This document shows positions 32,440-32,453 of a DNA stretch of 32,453 bases, one piece after another. This DNA comes from Pseudogulbenkiania sp. (GTDB lineage: Bacteria; Pseudomonadota; Gammaproteobacteria; Burkholderiales; Chromobacteriaceae), in assembly GCA_018260425.1 (NCBI GenBank), contig JAGLBD010000041.1, forward strand, positions 1 through 32,453, written 5' to 3'. The translations under genes and the position numbers were made by a program. The notes under the pieces were generated by a model. That model made no database searches. It saw only the letters and a program-made list of their open reading frames with translations, and was not told where the DNA came from. Each line of letters begins with the position of its first letter. Position 1 is the stretch's first letter.

Positions 32440-32453
32440 ATCGTTATTATTCT

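Noticed and set aside
1-32453. CRISPR array, tRNA or rRNA genes, or an intact prophage or defence island
   Set aside because: No spaced direct repeats, cloverleaf or rRNA sequence was seen, and nearly all coding space is taken by recognisable housekeeping genes.

Overview
The window looks like a core-genome segment of a betaproteobacterium, most likely in or near the Neisseriales (Chromobacterium-type). This rests on protein resemblance and gene neighbourhood: dapA-bamC, glnA-DUF4124-glnLG, purN-DUF3108-RsmB-type methyltransferase, and the operon hda-HAD phosphatase-ATPase-Nudix/ThiE. It also fits the GC-rich coding sequence. No database search was possible. I found no rRNA, tRNA, CRISPR array, phage or intact insertion sequence.

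Layout. 1-2.3 kb: a possible worn mobile-element end, an MFS exporter and a convergent cytochrome b561. 2.4-6.5 kb: the ABC-F ATPase YbiT, then dapA-bamC, then a small Ala/Pro-rich lipoprotein built on a 21-bp repeat. 6.8-11.5 kb: RoxA-type ribosomal oxygenase, SlyD, the minus-strand run aroE-mtgA-prmC and a rhodanese protein. 11.5-16.4 kb: a nitrogen-control block with glnA, a DUF4124 protein, glnL and glnG. Both glnA and glnLG have sigma-54 promoter matches with NtrC-like sites upstream. 16.4-19.5 kb: sixA, lrgAB and ubiC-ubiA. 19.5-23.1 kb: a tight five-gene minus-strand operon led by hda. 23.2-27.3 kb: purM, purN, a DUF3108 protein and an RsmB-family methyltransferase. 27.4-30.1 kb: a CLC anion transporter, the CGFS glutaredoxin GrxD and a degenerate EAL protein. 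30.2-32.4 kb: upp-uraA for uracil salvage, then an apparently unannotated 37-codon membrane ORF closed by a strong hairpin.

How genes work together. GlnL/GlnG would sense nitrogen status and drive glnA and their own operon. UraA imports uracil and Upp converts it to UMP. PurM and PurN are two steps of purine synthesis, with competing hairpins between them that resemble an attenuator. UbiC and UbiA are the first two committed steps of ubiquinone synthesis. Several starts are not ATG (ybiT GTG, purN GTG, purM TTG, hda TTG), and the hda and purM choices are supported by promoter positions.

I see no clear new multi-gene defence or mobile system. The most unusual items are regulatory (an NtrC-like site across a stop codon, the purM-purN hairpins, the upp leader), protein variants (CLC filter, degenerate EAL, unknown 145-aa membrane protein) and the small ORF at 32255.
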